NCBI GenBank assembly: GCA_965249735.1
Contig: CBDFMS010000025.1
Location: forward strand, 124,001-188,000
Origin: JANQSS01 sp965249735
Lineage (GTDB): Bacteria > Bacteroidota > Bacteroidia > Chitinophagales > Saprospiraceae
Length of the DNA stretch: 64,000 bases
Direction of reading: 5' to 3'
Made by a program: the position numbers and the translations under genes. The notes under the pieces are model-generated. The model did no database searches. It was not told where the DNA came from and worked only from the letters and a program-made list of their open reading frames with translations. Positions 44,703 to 54,279 of the stretch are shown one piece after another; positions within the stretch are counted from its first letter, which is position 1, and each line of letters begins with the position of its first letter.

Positions 44703-45503
44703 ATGGCGAAGACGCGGGTCTTATTTGTAACACAGGAGATGAAGCCATACACGACACTCAGCGAAATTTCTGATATCGTCCGACAACTTCCACAATATGC
44801 TCAAGATAAGGGCATGGAGATTAGAATTCTGATGCCTCGATATGGTACCATCAATGAAAGACGTCACAGGTTGCACGAAGTTGTACGACTTTCAGGAATG
44901 AACATTATCGTCGATGACGAGGATTTCCCATTGATCATTAAAGTAGCCTCCTTACCTGGTGCGCGGATGCAAGTGTATTTTCTCGATAATGAAGAGTTCT
45001 TCAAGCGCAAATTTGTTTTCAACGATGGAAAAGGTAAGCCATTCAAGGATAATGCAGACAGGATGATCTTTTTCTGTAAAGGTGTGGTTGAAACCGTTAA
45101 AAAATTTGGTTGGCCTCCTGACATCGTCCATTGTCATGGCTGGCTGACAAGTCTTATCCCTTTATACCTGAAGCAAGCATATTCCAATGAACCGCTCTTC
45201 AAAAATTCGAAAATCATCTATTCTGTGTATAATAATTCAATGGGTGACACCCTGGGAGATCAGTTCCTTCAAAAAGCACAGATCAATAATTTAGACGCAG
45301 ATGATTTGAAAAATTTCTCGAACGGGAAAGGAATAACTCTTGACAATGGAGGCATCATTCATGCTGATGCCATCGTTCAGGGTAGTGAAGACGTTGAAAA
45401 TCTGAGTGATCTCGCAGATGGAAAACCTCTACTCACCTATCAACAGGAAGAAGAAAGGCTACCTGCGTATATTGACTTTTACAAACAACTCCTTGAAGAA
45501 TAG
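44703..45503 (+). CDS. Glycogen/starch synthase N-terminal-domain protein
   Basis: A 266-residue protein corresponding to only the first Rossmann domain of GT5 glycogen synthase: VLFVTQEMKPYTTLSEISDI (in the place of the ADP-glucose-binding KxGGL loop), IRILMPRYGTINERRH, WPPDIVHCHGWLTSLIPLYL. The second GT-B domain is absent, and the usual K-x-G-G-L is replaced by T-T-L-S-E. A short protein of this kind upstream of a DUF4270 gene is a recurring arrangement in Bacteroidota, so it is not a local truncation. Without the second domain the normal transferase reaction is unlikely; the actual role is unknown. Confidence 0.8.
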   Translation: MAKTRVLFVTQEMKPYTTLSEISDIVRQLPQYAQDKGMEIRILMPRYGTINERRHRLHEVVRLSGMNIIVDDEDFPLIIKVASLPGARMQVYFLDNEEFFKRKFVFNDGKGKPFKDNADRMIFFCKGVVETVKKFGWPPDIVHCHGWLTSLIPLYLKQAYSNEPLFKNSKIIYSVYNNSMGDTLGDQFLQKAQINNLDADDLKNFSNGKGITLDNGGIIHADAIVQGSEDVENLSDLADGKPLLTYQQEEERLPAYIDFYKQLLEE

Positions 45504-45543
45504 CATCAGCTGTTTTACTAGAATACATGTTAAGCATGGTCCG

Positions 45544-46923
45544 ATGAAAAAAGTACACCTACTTGTTTTCAACATAGCTCTGGTCGCATTATTGATAACA
45601 ATCTTGTTTTCATGCAACGACCCGACAACTGTTGGTGCAGGTATTTTGGATAATGATGTAATTCCTATTCAGGTCGATGAGTTAGACGTTTCCTTTAGAC
45701 AAAATGAAGGCACACCATTTACCGCTTATACCGGAGGTGGTGCTTCTGAACAAAATCAAGTACAATGTGGAATTATTGAAGACGATGTGTTTGGACGGAG
45801 CGAAGCGAGTTTTTACATGCAGTTTCACCCTTTGACCAGACTACTTGTAAATAAACCTGACCGCATAATAGATAGTGTATATCTGGTGCTTTATCTCGAT
45901 TCAGCGGCCACCTATGGGAAGAATGGATTTCTCACGCTTGGGATTGATCGGTTAACGGAGTCTATCGATGGTTTACAAAGCTATCTTTCAAATCACAATT
46001 TCGGATCAGGAGAATCACTTGTTTCAGATTTTCTGTTCCAACCAAATTATGAAATGCCGGACGAAGATGAGATCGAACCTGGAGCAAATGTGCGCATTCC
46101 TTTGTCCGAAAGCATAGGAACAGAAATATTTGCATTGGACTCGCTCATCTTAAATTCAGACAGTGCTTTTCTTCAAAATTTCTTCGGTATTCATATCAAA
46201 CCGATCGCATCATCTCAACAATTCGTGGGTTTCAACCCCTATCGGTCTAATGATCAAAGTGTGCTCTCGGGAATTCGAATTTATTATCGGGATTCCGCGA
46301 CGGATACTTCAAGCGTTATTTACAATCTTTCAAGTTCATTTGGATATTTTAGGTCTCCGGTAGTTCAACATTATGATTTTGATTATACGGGTTCACAAGT
46401 TGAGCATTTCTTGAATAACCCGACAGATAGCATATTATTCATTCAAGGCAATGGAGGGGTTAATGTTGAAGTCATCATTGATGGGTTGGCGGATCTCGGA
46501 TCAATCCTGATCAATAAGGCTGAATTGTTTATTCCATTTAATTCTTCAGCTTTAGATTTTGATGATTTTCCCGAACTTGAGACGATCTTCCTGACCAGAG
46601 AAGGACTATCCGGAAATCGGGAGTTCATTCCGGAATTTCTTGAATCAGTCATCTTCCGGTTTACACCAATGGGACGCCTTGATTCACTGGACTCTGTTCT
46701 TGGTTATTCATATAATATACCTATTCAGATCCAAGAGATGATAGATCAGACAATATTTGGTGAAGATATGCGTCTACAAAGTGTAGGTGTCTCATCGGAT
46801 CAAAATAGACGAACTTCATTTGGTCCGGAAAATAAAGCAGAATCCAGTGCGAGAAGTGTTATTTTTGGTCGTACAAACCTCTCTGAAACAATTCGTTTAA
46901 GAATTAGTTATACCGACAATTAA
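45544..46923 (+). CDS. DUF4270 family lipoprotein
   Basis: A 459-residue exported protein from ATG 45544 (MKKVHLLVFNIALVALLITI) with a lipoprotein signal ending in LFSC (Cys 24). The frame seems to begin further left, but those codons overlap the preceding gene and lack the signal peptide. The mature part is beta-rich with the DPTTVGAGILDNDVIPIQVD opening and GPENKAESSARSVIFGR closing typical of DUF4270, a Bacteroidota family of outer-membrane lipoproteins of unknown function. It starts 40 bases after the glycogen synthase-like gene and is followed by glmS after 11 bases, so these are likely one operon. Confidence 0.88.
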   Translation: MKKVHLLVFNIALVALLITILFSCNDPTTVGAGILDNDVIPIQVDELDVSFRQNEGTPFTAYTGGGASEQNQVQCGIIEDDVFGRSEASFYMQFHPLTRLLVNKPDRIIDSVYLVLYLDSAATYGKNGFLTLGIDRLTESIDGLQSYLSNHNFGSGESLVSDFLFQPNYEMPDEDEIEPGANVRIPLSESIGTEIFALDSLILNSDSAFLQNFFGIHIKPIASSQQFVGFNPYRSNDQSVLSGIRIYYRDSATDTSSVIYNLSSSFGYFRSPVVQHYDFDYTGSQVEHFLNNPTDSILFIQGNGGVNVEVIIDGLADLGSILINKAELFIPFNSSALDFDDFPELETIFLTREGLSGNREFIPEFLESVIFRFTPMGRLDSLDSVLGYSYNIPIQIQEMIDQTIFGEDMRLQSVGVSSDQNRRTSFGPENKAESSARSVIFGRTNLSETIRLRISYTDN

Positions 46924-46934
46924 CTGAAATTATC

Positions 46935-48773
46935 ATGTGCGGAATCGTTGCATATCTTGGAAATCGTGAAGCCTATTCGATTCTAATTGAAGGCCTGCGA
47001 AGGCTTGAATATCGTGGATATGACAGCGCAGGTATTGCCATATTAGATGGTGGACTGCAAGTCTTTAAGAAAAAAGGGAAGGTTAAGGATTTAGTGGAGC
47101 ACATAGGTGATCGAAATCTGGCAGGGACCATTGGTATTGGACATACGAGATGGGCAACACATGGGAAGCCTGATGATATAAATGCCCATCCTCATTGTTC
47201 CGGAAATGAACGCCTGGCCTTAGTTCACAATGGGATTATTGAAAATTATGGGTCACTAAAAGAAGCCTTGAGCAAATTAGGACACAGCTTCAAAACCGAG
47301 ACGGATACAGAAGTCATGATCCATTTAATCGAGGAATATCAAACGCGAGACAATATCACGCTTGAAGATGCCGTCCGCATGGCAATGAATAAGGTGGTCG
47401 GGGCTTATGCGATTGTTGTCATCGATCGAGACCATCCAAATAAAATCGTAGCCGCAAGAAAATCAAGCCCACTCGTCTTAGGCATTGGGGACGATGAACT
47501 TTTTATCGCCTCAGATGCATCACCTATTGTGGGTTATACAAACAAAGTTGTTTATCTCAAGGACCAGGAGTTAGCCGTCATTAACAGGGACGGAGCTTTT
47601 AGTATTAAAAATATTCAGAACATTCCACAAAAACCTGAGATTCGTGAACTCGACACCAAGTTGGAAGAGTTGGAGAAAGGTGGATACCCACATTTCATGT
47701 TGAAAGAAGTTCACCAGCAAGCTCAGACAGTAAAGGATTGTATGCGAGGCCGGTTGAATCCGTTGGAAGGATGGGTTGGATTGGGAGGCATGGGTGAATA
47801 CGTTGAACGCTTTATCCATGCAAATCGATTAATTATAGCCGGCTGTGGCACCTCCTGGCATTCAGGTTTGATAGGAGAGTATCTCATTGAAGACTTGGCC
47901 CAATTATCAGTAGAAGTCGAATACGCCTCTGAGTTTCGCTATAGAAATCCGGTGGTTCATGATACAGATATTGTACTGGCGATTTCACAATCCGGTGAAA
48001 CCGCAGACACCATGGCTGCCTTAAAATATGCGCGTGAAAAAGGGGCATTAACGTACGGCGTTGTGAATGTCGTAGGGTCTTCTATCGCACGTTTTACTGA
48101 CGCCGGATCATACATTCATGCGGGGCCGGAAATTGGTGTGGCATCGACCAAAGCATTTACTGGTCAAGTTACCTTGCTAGCCTTGCTGGCATTAACATTG
48201 GCTGAGAAAAGAGGGACACTTCCTCGCCGTGAACTGCACCGCTTGATGACTGAACTCAATGACATTCCTCGAAATATCGATATCGTGTTGGAGCAAGAGG
48301 ACGCCATCAAATACATCGCTAATGAAATTAAGGATTCTACCAATGCACTATACCTGGGAAGAGGATATAATTTTCCGGTAGCACTGGAGGGTGCCCTTAA
48401 AATGAAAGAAATATCCTATATTCATGCGGAAGGGTACCCAGCTGCTGAGATGAAACACGGTCCCATCGCTTTGATCGATGAAAACATGCCCGTTGTTGTC
48501 ATAGCAACAAATGAAAGTGCCTACGAAAAAATTGTGAGCAATGTTCAAGAAGTGAAAGCGCGCAAAGGGCGCGTAATCGCTATTGTACAACAAGGTGAAA
48601 AAGCAATTCGATCGATCGCAGACTACAGTATTGAAATTCCGCGTACGGCAGAACCTTTTACACCTTTATTATCTGTAATACCATTACAACTATTATCATA
48701 TCACGTCGCTGTCTTGCGAGGATGTCATGTGGATCAACCACGTAACCTTGCGAAATCGGTAACGGTAGAATAA
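46935..48773 (+). CDS. glmS: Glutamine-fructose-6-phosphate aminotransferase (isomerizing)
   Basis: A 612-residue GlmS, which makes glucosamine-6-phosphate, the first step to UDP-GlcNAc for peptidoglycan and lipid A. The N-terminal glutaminase starts MCGIVAYLGN with nucleophile Cys 2 and has RRLEYRGYDSAGIAI and GHTRWATHG. Two SIS domains follow (GCGTSWHSG, ISQSGETADT; GRGYNFPVALEGALKMKEIS, AEGYPAAEMKHGP), and the C-terminus is QPRNLAKSVTVE. Full length and intact. No glmS ribozyme-like leader is expected or seen in the short gap upstream. Confidence 0.98.
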   Translation: MCGIVAYLGNREAYSILIEGLRRLEYRGYDSAGIAILDGGLQVFKKKGKVKDLVEHIGDRNLAGTIGIGHTRWATHGKPDDINAHPHCSGNERLALVHNGIIENYGSLKEALSKLGHSFKTETDTEVMIHLIEEYQTRDNITLEDAVRMAMNKVVGAYAIVVIDRDHPNKIVAARKSSPLVLGIGDDELFIASDASPIVGYTNKVVYLKDQELAVINRDGAFSIKNIQNIPQKPEIRELDTKLEELEKGGYPHFMLKEVHQQAQTVKDCMRGRLNPLEGWVGLGGMGEYVERFIHANRLIIAGCGTSWHSGLIGEYLIEDLAQLSVEVEYASEFRYRNPVVHDTDIVLAISQSGETADTMAALKYAREKGALTYGVVNVVGSSIARFTDAGSYIHAGPEIGVASTKAFTGQVTLLALLALTLAEKRGTLPRRELHRLMTELNDIPRNIDIVLEQEDAIKYIANEIKDSTNALYLGRGYNFPVALEGALKMKEISYIHAEGYPAAEMKHGPIALIDENMPVVVIATNESAYEKIVSNVQEVKARKGRVIAIVQQGEKAIRSIADYSIEIPRTAEPFTPLLSVIPLQLLSYHVAVLRGCHVDQPRNLAKSVTVE

Positions 48774-48781
48774 AAATTCAT

Positions 48782-49453
48782 ATGCAAAACACTACAACTC
48801 GTTCTTTACGCTACAATTCCGAACAAGAACATTTGACAATCCCGGAATATGGTAGACATATTCAAAATTTAATTAATCATGCAGTCTCGATTGAAGATCC
48901 AAAAGAGCGTGAAGCAGCGGCCTATCAAATTATTAAGTTGATGGCTCAAGTGAGTCATCAGGGCAGACCCACACCCGATATCGAATTAAAATTATGGCGA
49001 CATTTATTTATTATATCGGAGTATAAAATTGATGTCGTACCAGAGGGTATAGAATTGCCTAAATTCGAAAATAAAAATTTAAAGCCAGAAAAACTTTCTT
49101 ACCCAAAAAACACGAAAAGATTTCGTCACTACGGAAAATATATTCAGGAATTAATTGATGAAGCGCTGGCTCAGGAAGATCCCGAAAAACGTTGGGGATT
49201 CTTCTCCAATATTGCTTCATATATGAAAACTGCCTACAAGGTCTGGAATCGCGATCTACATATTGGCGACGAAGTAATAATCAATGATTTGAAATCAATT
49301 ATAGATGGCCGTGGAGCGCTTCCTGAAAATCTCAATATTGTCGCGGCTAATGTTACCATTCCTTCGAAAAGCAGCGGCGGAAGAAAAGGAAGACGAAAAA
49401 ACGGGAGTAATAAAAACAACTCAGGCGGAAACAGGAGAAGGAAGAAAAGATAA
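48782..49453 (+). CDS. DUF4290 family protein
   Basis: A 223-residue cytoplasmic protein. The N-terminal 180 residues match DUF4290 of Bacteroidota: LTIPEYGRHIQNLINHAVSI, EREAAAYQIIKLMAQVSHQG, HYGKYIQELIDEALAQEDPE and a MKTAYKVWNRD segment. The tail (about 195-223) is a low-complexity basic stretch (GGRKGRRKNGSNKNNSGGN) that could bind nucleic acid. It follows glmS by 8 bases. Its function is unknown; it is usually found in this neighbourhood, near murA. Confidence 0.88.
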   Translation: MQNTTTRSLRYNSEQEHLTIPEYGRHIQNLINHAVSIEDPKEREAAAYQIIKLMAQVSHQGRPTPDIELKLWRHLFIISEYKIDVVPEGIELPKFENKNLKPEKLSYPKNTKRFRHYGKYIQELIDEALAQEDPEKRWGFFSNIASYMKTAYKVWNRDLHIGDEVIINDLKSIIDGRGALPENLNIVAANVTIPSKSSGGRKGRRKNGSNKNNSGGNRRRKKR

Positions 49454-49691
49454 ACGTCGATTACAATACCCCTAATTACAAAAAGGAATAACTTTTTAAT
49501 TCTACTCCTTAGCTAAATAGTAAATAGCGATTTAATTTATTTTAAATTCGTTGGATTCCATGTTGCGAGTTCGCTCAATTCGCATCAATCAGATCATTAT
49601 AATACTTGCTAGGCAAGAAAAAGGTGTGATCAATCTTCATGCCTTCACCCTGTTTAAGTTCCAGTCATTACCACTCTGTTACCCGTGTAAT

Positions 49692-49807
49692 CTAATCATT
49701 TGATTCGCTCCACCAAAAATCATCGTCGAAATATAATATATCACCTCGAACAGGTGTTTTATAATTATTCCTCTCTACTGGTCTTGGTCTCTTTTTTTAT
49801 CTGACAT
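49692..49807 (-). pseudogene. Possible small protein with a homopolymer frameshift
   Basis: In the 481-base gap between the DUF4290 gene and murA, the minus strand starts ATG 49807 (MSDKK) and, after a run of seven A's, continues in the next frame as KRPRPVERNNYKTPVRGDIL then YFDDDFWWSESND to a stop at 49692. One more A would join both into a 38-residue protein. The composition (charged, Trp-rich, in-frame stop right after) looks coding, but this is by eye. Nothing else was seen in the gap. Confidence 0.3.
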
Positions 49808-49934
49808 TTTGTTCAGGATGGTTCTTCAGCATTAAGTTCAATCGTGTCAATTCGAGAGACATTTAGAAGTACATATACAAAACACATAAAACAAATATTT
49901 CATTTGTAACTTTAAGACTTAGAAACATTAACAC

Positions 49935-51251
49935 ATGGCGGTAAATGACTATTTTATAATTGAAGGAGGACATCATCTCTCTGGTGAGATTACACCTCAA
50001 GGGGCCAAGAATGAAGTCCTTCAACTTATTTGTGCCACGCTTTTGACGAATGAAAAGGTCACGATCAGAAATGTGCCGGATATCGTAGATGTTAGAAAGT
50101 TGATTAAACTGGTAGCTGGTTTGGGTGTTGATGTACAACAGCCGCAACCCGGTGTTTTTACTTTTGAGGCGGAACATGTCAATTTTGACTATACCGCTTC
50201 AGAAGAGTATCAGGCAGAAGCTCGAAAAATTCGTGGGTCGGTTATGTTATTGGCTCCTCTGATGCATAGATTTGGTCGTGCTTACATTCCTAATCCGGGT
50301 GGCGATAAAATTGGACGGCGACGCCTGGACACCCATTTTAATGCCTTTATAAAACTTGGAGCTGAAGTCAAATTCAGCCAGGATACGAAGAGCTACTACC
50401 TGGATGCCAGGTCACTCAAGGGCACATATATCCTCATGGATGAAATAAGTGTTACCGGGACAGCTAACATTGTGATGGCCGCCGTCAAGGCTCATGGAGT
50501 TACAAAAATCTACAATGCAGCATGTGAACCATATTTGCAGCAGTTGTGCCTCCTACTCAAACGAATGGGCGCTGATATTTCAGGTATTGGTTCTAATTTA
50601 TTAACAATCAACGGCGTAAGCTCGTTGAATGGAGCAGAGATCACTGTGATGCCCGATATGATAGAAGTTGGCAGCTTCATCGGTCTCGCAGCAATGACTC
50701 AGTCTGAAATCACGATCAAAGGAGTGGATTATACCAAGTTGGGCGTCATCCCCGGCATATTTCAATCTCTTGGTATAAAAATGGAGCTTGGAGATGATTT
50801 CATTCGAATCCCAGCCATGGACACATATGAAATTACAACCTTCATGGATGGCTCTATACTCACCATCTATGACAGTCCCTGGCCAGGATTTACCCCTGAT
50901 CTCATGAGTATTGCTTTAGTCGTGGCCACGCAGGCTAGAGGAAGTGTTTTGATCCACCAAAAGATGTTTGAAAGTCGCTTGTTCTTTGTAGATAAGTTAA
51001 TCGACATGGGTGCTCAGATCATACTTTGCGACCCACATCGGGCAACCGTCATCGGACTTGCTCGCCAGCAGCCCTTACGTGGTATCGAAATGAGTTCTCC
51101 GGATATTCGGGCTGGTGTAGCCTTGTTGATCGCGGCACTGTCAGCGCAAGGCAGTAGTATTATTCACAACATTAATCAAGTTGACAGGGGATATCAGAAT
51201 ATTGATGGCAGGCTTAGAGCTTTGGGAGCCAAAATCGAACGAATAAGCTAA
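49935..51251 (+). CDS. murA: UDP-N-acetylglucosamine 1-carboxyvinyltransferase (Asp active-site variant)
   Basis: A 438-residue MurA (EPSP-synthase fold), which adds enolpyruvate to UDP-GlcNAc in the first committed step of peptidoglycan synthesis. The N-terminal loop QGAKNEVLQLICATLLTNE and PDIRAGVALLIAALSAQGSS near the C-terminus are typical. The active-site loop reads NPGGDKIGRRRLDTH, so the residue equal to E. coli Cys115 is Asp 124. MurA enzymes with Asp at this place work but are not alkylated by fosfomycin. The start at ATG 49935 gives the family-standard length. Confidence 0.96.
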   Translation: MAVNDYFIIEGGHHLSGEITPQGAKNEVLQLICATLLTNEKVTIRNVPDIVDVRKLIKLVAGLGVDVQQPQPGVFTFEAEHVNFDYTASEEYQAEARKIRGSVMLLAPLMHRFGRAYIPNPGGDKIGRRRLDTHFNAFIKLGAEVKFSQDTKSYYLDARSLKGTYILMDEISVTGTANIVMAAVKAHGVTKIYNAACEPYLQQLCLLLKRMGADISGIGSNLLTINGVSSLNGAEITVMPDMIEVGSFIGLAAMTQSEITIKGVDYTKLGVIPGIFQSLGIKMELGDDFIRIPAMDTYEITTFMDGSILTIYDSPWPGFTPDLMSIALVVATQARGSVLIHQKMFESRLFFVDKLIDMGAQIILCDPHRATVIGLARQQPLRGIEMSSPDIRAGVALLIAALSAQGSSIIHNINQVDRGYQNIDGRLRALGAKIERIS

Positions 51252-51282
51252 GTTTCAATTCCGGTAGTCATTAAAAAGGGAC

Positions 51283-52254
51283 TTACTTCTTCCTTTCTAT
51301 GACAAAATCAACCAGTTCCACGACCTCATCATATATATCATTTGACGCAAAGCGCTGGAGGTGCTCGATTGCCTCATTTTTGTATTTAATCATCATTTCA
51401 CGGGTATAATTCATCCCATTTCCGTCCCGCACGAGTTGGATGATTTCTTTCATTTTTTTATTGTTATCGTGGTGTTTTCTGATCGACTTCAAAATCTTGG
51501 CTCGCTGACTCTTCTCCATTTGGTCCAGTACATGGATAAGTGGTAATGTCATCTTCTTTTCTTTTAAATCATTACCAACTGGCTTGCCGACGTGATTTTC
51601 TCCATAATCAAACAGATCATCCTTCATTTGAAAGGCCATCCCAATTTTTTCTCCAAACGCCGCTATTTCGGCAATGATCTCTTCGTCTTCCGTTGCGGAA
51701 ACTGCTCCGGCTTCACAGGAAGCGGAAATCAAAGAGGCCGTCTTTTTTCGAATGATATCAAAATATGTTTGTTCATCGATATCAAGGGAGCGTGATTTTT
51801 CCATCTGCAGCAGCTCACCTTCACTCATATCCCGAACGGCCTTGGACAAGACATCAAGCAATCTGTATTCCTTATTTTCCAATGCGATCAGGAGGCCTTT
51901 AGATAATAGGTAGTCACCCACTAGAACAGCTGCTTTGTTTTTCCATAAGGCGTTAATTGAAAAAAAGCTCCTACGGGTCATGGCATCGTCCACTACATCG
52001 TCATGCACGAGTGTGGCCGTATGCAATAGCTCTACCATGGAAGCTGCGATATAGGTTTCCTGTCTGATTCCACCACATAAGCGGGCACAATAAAGGACAA
52101 ACATTGGTCTGAGTTGTTTCCCTTTTCGTTTTACAATGTAGTAGGTGATTCTGTCAAGCAAGGCTACCCTACTTTTCATCGTATCTCTGAAATAGGACTC
52201 AAAACGTTCTAATTCAGTTTTTATGGGAAGTTGTAGCCGGCTTAATTTTGTCAT
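51283..52254 (-). CDS. Polyprenyl diphosphate synthase (trans, long-chain)
   Basis: A 323-residue isoprenyl synthase. The first aspartate-rich motif is VHDDVVDDAMTRR and the second MAFQMKDDLFDYGE; GKQLRPMFVLYCARLCGG holds the substrate-binding Lys/Arg. Residues before the first motif are small/medium (MVELLHTATL), consistent with a long-chain product such as an octaprenyl-type chain for menaquinone. Convergent with murA. The product chain length cannot be read exactly from the sequence. Confidence 0.93.
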   Translation of the reverse strand: MTKLSRLQLPIKTELERFESYFRDTMKSRVALLDRITYYIVKRKGKQLRPMFVLYCARLCGGIRQETYIAASMVELLHTATLVHDDVVDDAMTRRSFFSINALWKNKAAVLVGDYLLSKGLLIALENKEYRLLDVLSKAVRDMSEGELLQMEKSRSLDIDEQTYFDIIRKKTASLISASCEAGAVSATEDEEIIAEIAAFGEKIGMAFQMKDDLFDYGENHVGKPVGNDLKEKKMTLPLIHVLDQMEKSQRAKILKSIRKHHDNNKKMKEIIQLVRDGNGMNYTREMMIKYKNEAIEHLQRFASNDIYDEVVELVDFVIERKK

Positions 52255-52365
52255 AATCTTAGGTTCCTATAACCAATGGGCGTCAGAATAGATTAATATG
52301 TCATGAAAGACTTCAGGTTTTTCAAATTGTTCTACTTTTGAATTCCATCAAATGGTCTCAAAGCG

Positions 52366-53340
52366 GTGCTAAAATTATTCAGAAAAAATCAATTTCTCAG
52401 AAGTCTCTTACTCTTTCCTGTCGCTTTAATCCTAAATGTTAATCTACTTTTTGACATACCAGTTGATATTCCGATATATAATGAGCTCATCGACCCATGG
52501 TTATTGAGTTCTCGCACCGCTTACCCGGTCTTTCATTGGCTCCTTCTTGGGATGATTTTGTTTGCAGGAGCAGTTCTTATCAACCGTATGGTGATCATCA
52601 ATCGACTGTCCAATACGATTACATTGCTTCCGGGCTTGTTTTATTTGCTGATTTTGTCGGCTTTTCCATTATATGGAGCTCTTACCTCAGTGGCGATCAG
52701 CCTGTTGTTCTTCATTTTATTATTGTCCAACATCCTTTACATCAATGCGAGAACCGGTGTGGAGAATAAAATATTCAATGTTGGTATATATCTCGGAATA
52801 TTGATCTTATTATTTATTCCAAATATTATTCTACTCGTCCTCGTGTTGATTGCAATCAACACGACAACCACAATAAAGCATCGGGCCGTTTTCAACTTAC
52901 TCAACGGTACATTCGTGCCCTTTTATTTGATCGGGATATACTTGCTTCTAAACAACATTTCATTCGATTCCATATCCTCAGTCTATTGGAACCAGTTCGG
53001 ATTTCATAATATTTCACTCCCGGGAGACATTCAGAGCTGGATTACATTGATCATCATGACCATATACATCCTCATCGTTTTACTGACATATAATAACACC
53101 ATTTCAAAAAAAAGCATCCAAAGTATTCGGAAGATCAATGTATTAACCTGGTCTATGCTCTTTGTCATCCTTGTCAACCTCATTAGTGGTGTAAAATCTC
53201 CACACAACCTGATGCTGTTAGTCCCTGCTTTGGCACTTTATACGTCCGAGGGTGTGCTCCGATTTAAAAGAGAAAACAACGGAGAACTCATCCTAATCAT
53301 ACTGATCATTCTTTGTATTGTAATGCCATTTATTGGTTGA
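52366..53340 (+). CDS. Polytopic membrane protein (DUF6427-like)
   Basis: A 324-residue protein with about eight to ten hydrophobic segments (for example LLLFPVALILNVNLLF, ALTSVAISLLFFILLLSNIL, WITLIIMTIYILIVLLTY, LILIILIILCIVMPFI). It starts at GTG 52366, the only in-frame start before conserved-looking sequence. It resembles the Bacteroidota family DUF6427, found near murA/purQ-type loci; function unknown. The family name is offered with moderate confidence; the membrane topology is clear. Confidence 0.7.
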   Translation: MLKLFRKNQFLRSLLLFPVALILNVNLLFDIPVDIPIYNELIDPWLLSSRTAYPVFHWLLLGMILFAGAVLINRMVIINRLSNTITLLPGLFYLLILSAFPLYGALTSVAISLLFFILLLSNILYINARTGVENKIFNVGIYLGILILLFIPNIILLVLVLIAINTTTTIKHRAVFNLLNGTFVPFYLIGIYLLLNNISFDSISSVYWNQFGFHNISLPGDIQSWITLIIMTIYILIVLLTYNNTISKKSIQSIRKINVLTWSMLFVILVNLISGVKSPHNLMLLVPALALYTSEGVLRFKRENNGELILIILIILCIVMPFIG

Positions 53341-53404
53341 ATCAGTGGTTTTGCTGTTGCTTGGATCAATACCATTACCTGACTAAAGACTGTAGACTTT
53401 TCCT

Positions 53405-53412
53405 TATTTTTG
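53405..53412 (+). promoter_or_regulatory. -7 box upstream of purQ
   Basis: TATTTTTG fits TAnnTTTG and lies 23 bases before the chosen ATG of purQ, which supports that start over longer in-frame alternatives within the preceding gene. Confidence 0.45.
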
Positions 53413-53435
53413 CGGTTCACCACAAAAATTACTGG

Positions 53436-54143
53436 ATGAAATTCGGAGTCGTCACTTTTCCCGGTTCAAATTGCGACCATGACATGATTCATGTCCTGCG
53501 TGATGTAACACACAACGTCGTGCAAGAAATTTGGCATCGTGAGACAGTGCTTGAAGATTTTACATCAGAAGATTGTATTGTTTTACCCGGTGGATTCTCT
53601 TACGGAGATTATGTTCGTGCCGGAGCCATTGCCCGACTTGCGCCCATTATGGAAGCGGTTATTGAGCATGCCCATAGAGGTGGTTTGGTGTGGGGTATTT
53701 GCAATGGGTTTCAAATCTTGTGCGAAGCGCAACTCCTACCGGGTGTTCTTTTGCGAAATGCAAAGCAAAAGTTCATTGGAAAGGATATCTACCTGCGCGT
53801 TGAGACGACTAATTCATTAGTCACAAATCAATATTCCGTTGAACAGGTATTGCGCATACCGGTGGCTCATGCCGACGGTCGATACATCGCCGATGCAGAT
53901 ACAATTCGGGCATTGGAAGAAAATGACCAGGTACTTTTCCGGTATTGTGACAAAGAAGGAAAATTGACAGACGAAGCCAATGTGAACGGATCGACCAATC
54001 ACATTGCAGGAATTTGTAATCACACGAGAAACGTATTTGGAATGATGCCTCATCCAGAACGTGCCTCAGAAAAGTCGCTCGGAAATACCGATGGCCTCAA
54101 AATGTTTTTATCCATGATTGAAAAAATGGAAGCCATCTCTTAG
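53436..54143 (+). CDS. purQ: Phosphoribosylformylglycinamidine synthase, glutaminase subunit
   Basis: A 235-residue class I glutamine amidotransferase from ATG 53436 (MKFGVVTFPGSNCDHDM). It supplies ammonia to the PurL synthetase in purine synthesis. The oxyanion strand LPGGFSYGDYVRAGAIA, the nucleophile elbow GICNGFQILCEAQLLPG (Cys) and the His-Glu pair in GMMPHPERAS are all present. Upstream in-frame codons overlap the membrane-protein gene and do not match the family, so they are not included. Confidence 0.96.
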   Translation: MKFGVVTFPGSNCDHDMIHVLRDVTHNVVQEIWHRETVLEDFTSEDCIVLPGGFSYGDYVRAGAIARLAPIMEAVIEHAHRGGLVWGICNGFQILCEAQLLPGVLLRNAKQKFIGKDIYLRVETTNSLVTNQYSVEQVLRIPVAHADGRYIADADTIRALEENDQVLFRYCDKEGKLTDEANVNGSTNHIAGICNHTRNVFGMMPHPERASEKSLGNTDGLKMFLSMIEKMEAIS

Positions 54144-54244
54144 ACTCTTCTTCAGGTAAGATCATGAGATGGTCATTATAATTCGATAGACCACCAAAGC
54201 GTTAATCATATATTAAAGTGGCAACTCATATGCATTCAGGCCGT

Positions 54245-54252
54245 TACCTTTG
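54245..54252 (+). promoter_or_regulatory. -7 box upstream of the DsbD-like gene
   Basis: TACCTTTG fits TAnnTTTG and is 27 bases before ATG 54280. It overlaps a TTG at 54250 that would otherwise extend the reading frame, so translation most likely begins at 54280. Confidence 0.45.
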
Positions 54253-54279
54253 ACTACTGCCTCCAAACCCGAGTCGAAT

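Noticed and set aside
49863..50177. 104-residue minus-strand frame overlapping murA
   Set aside because: Antisense shadow of the murA coding region with no motif of its own.
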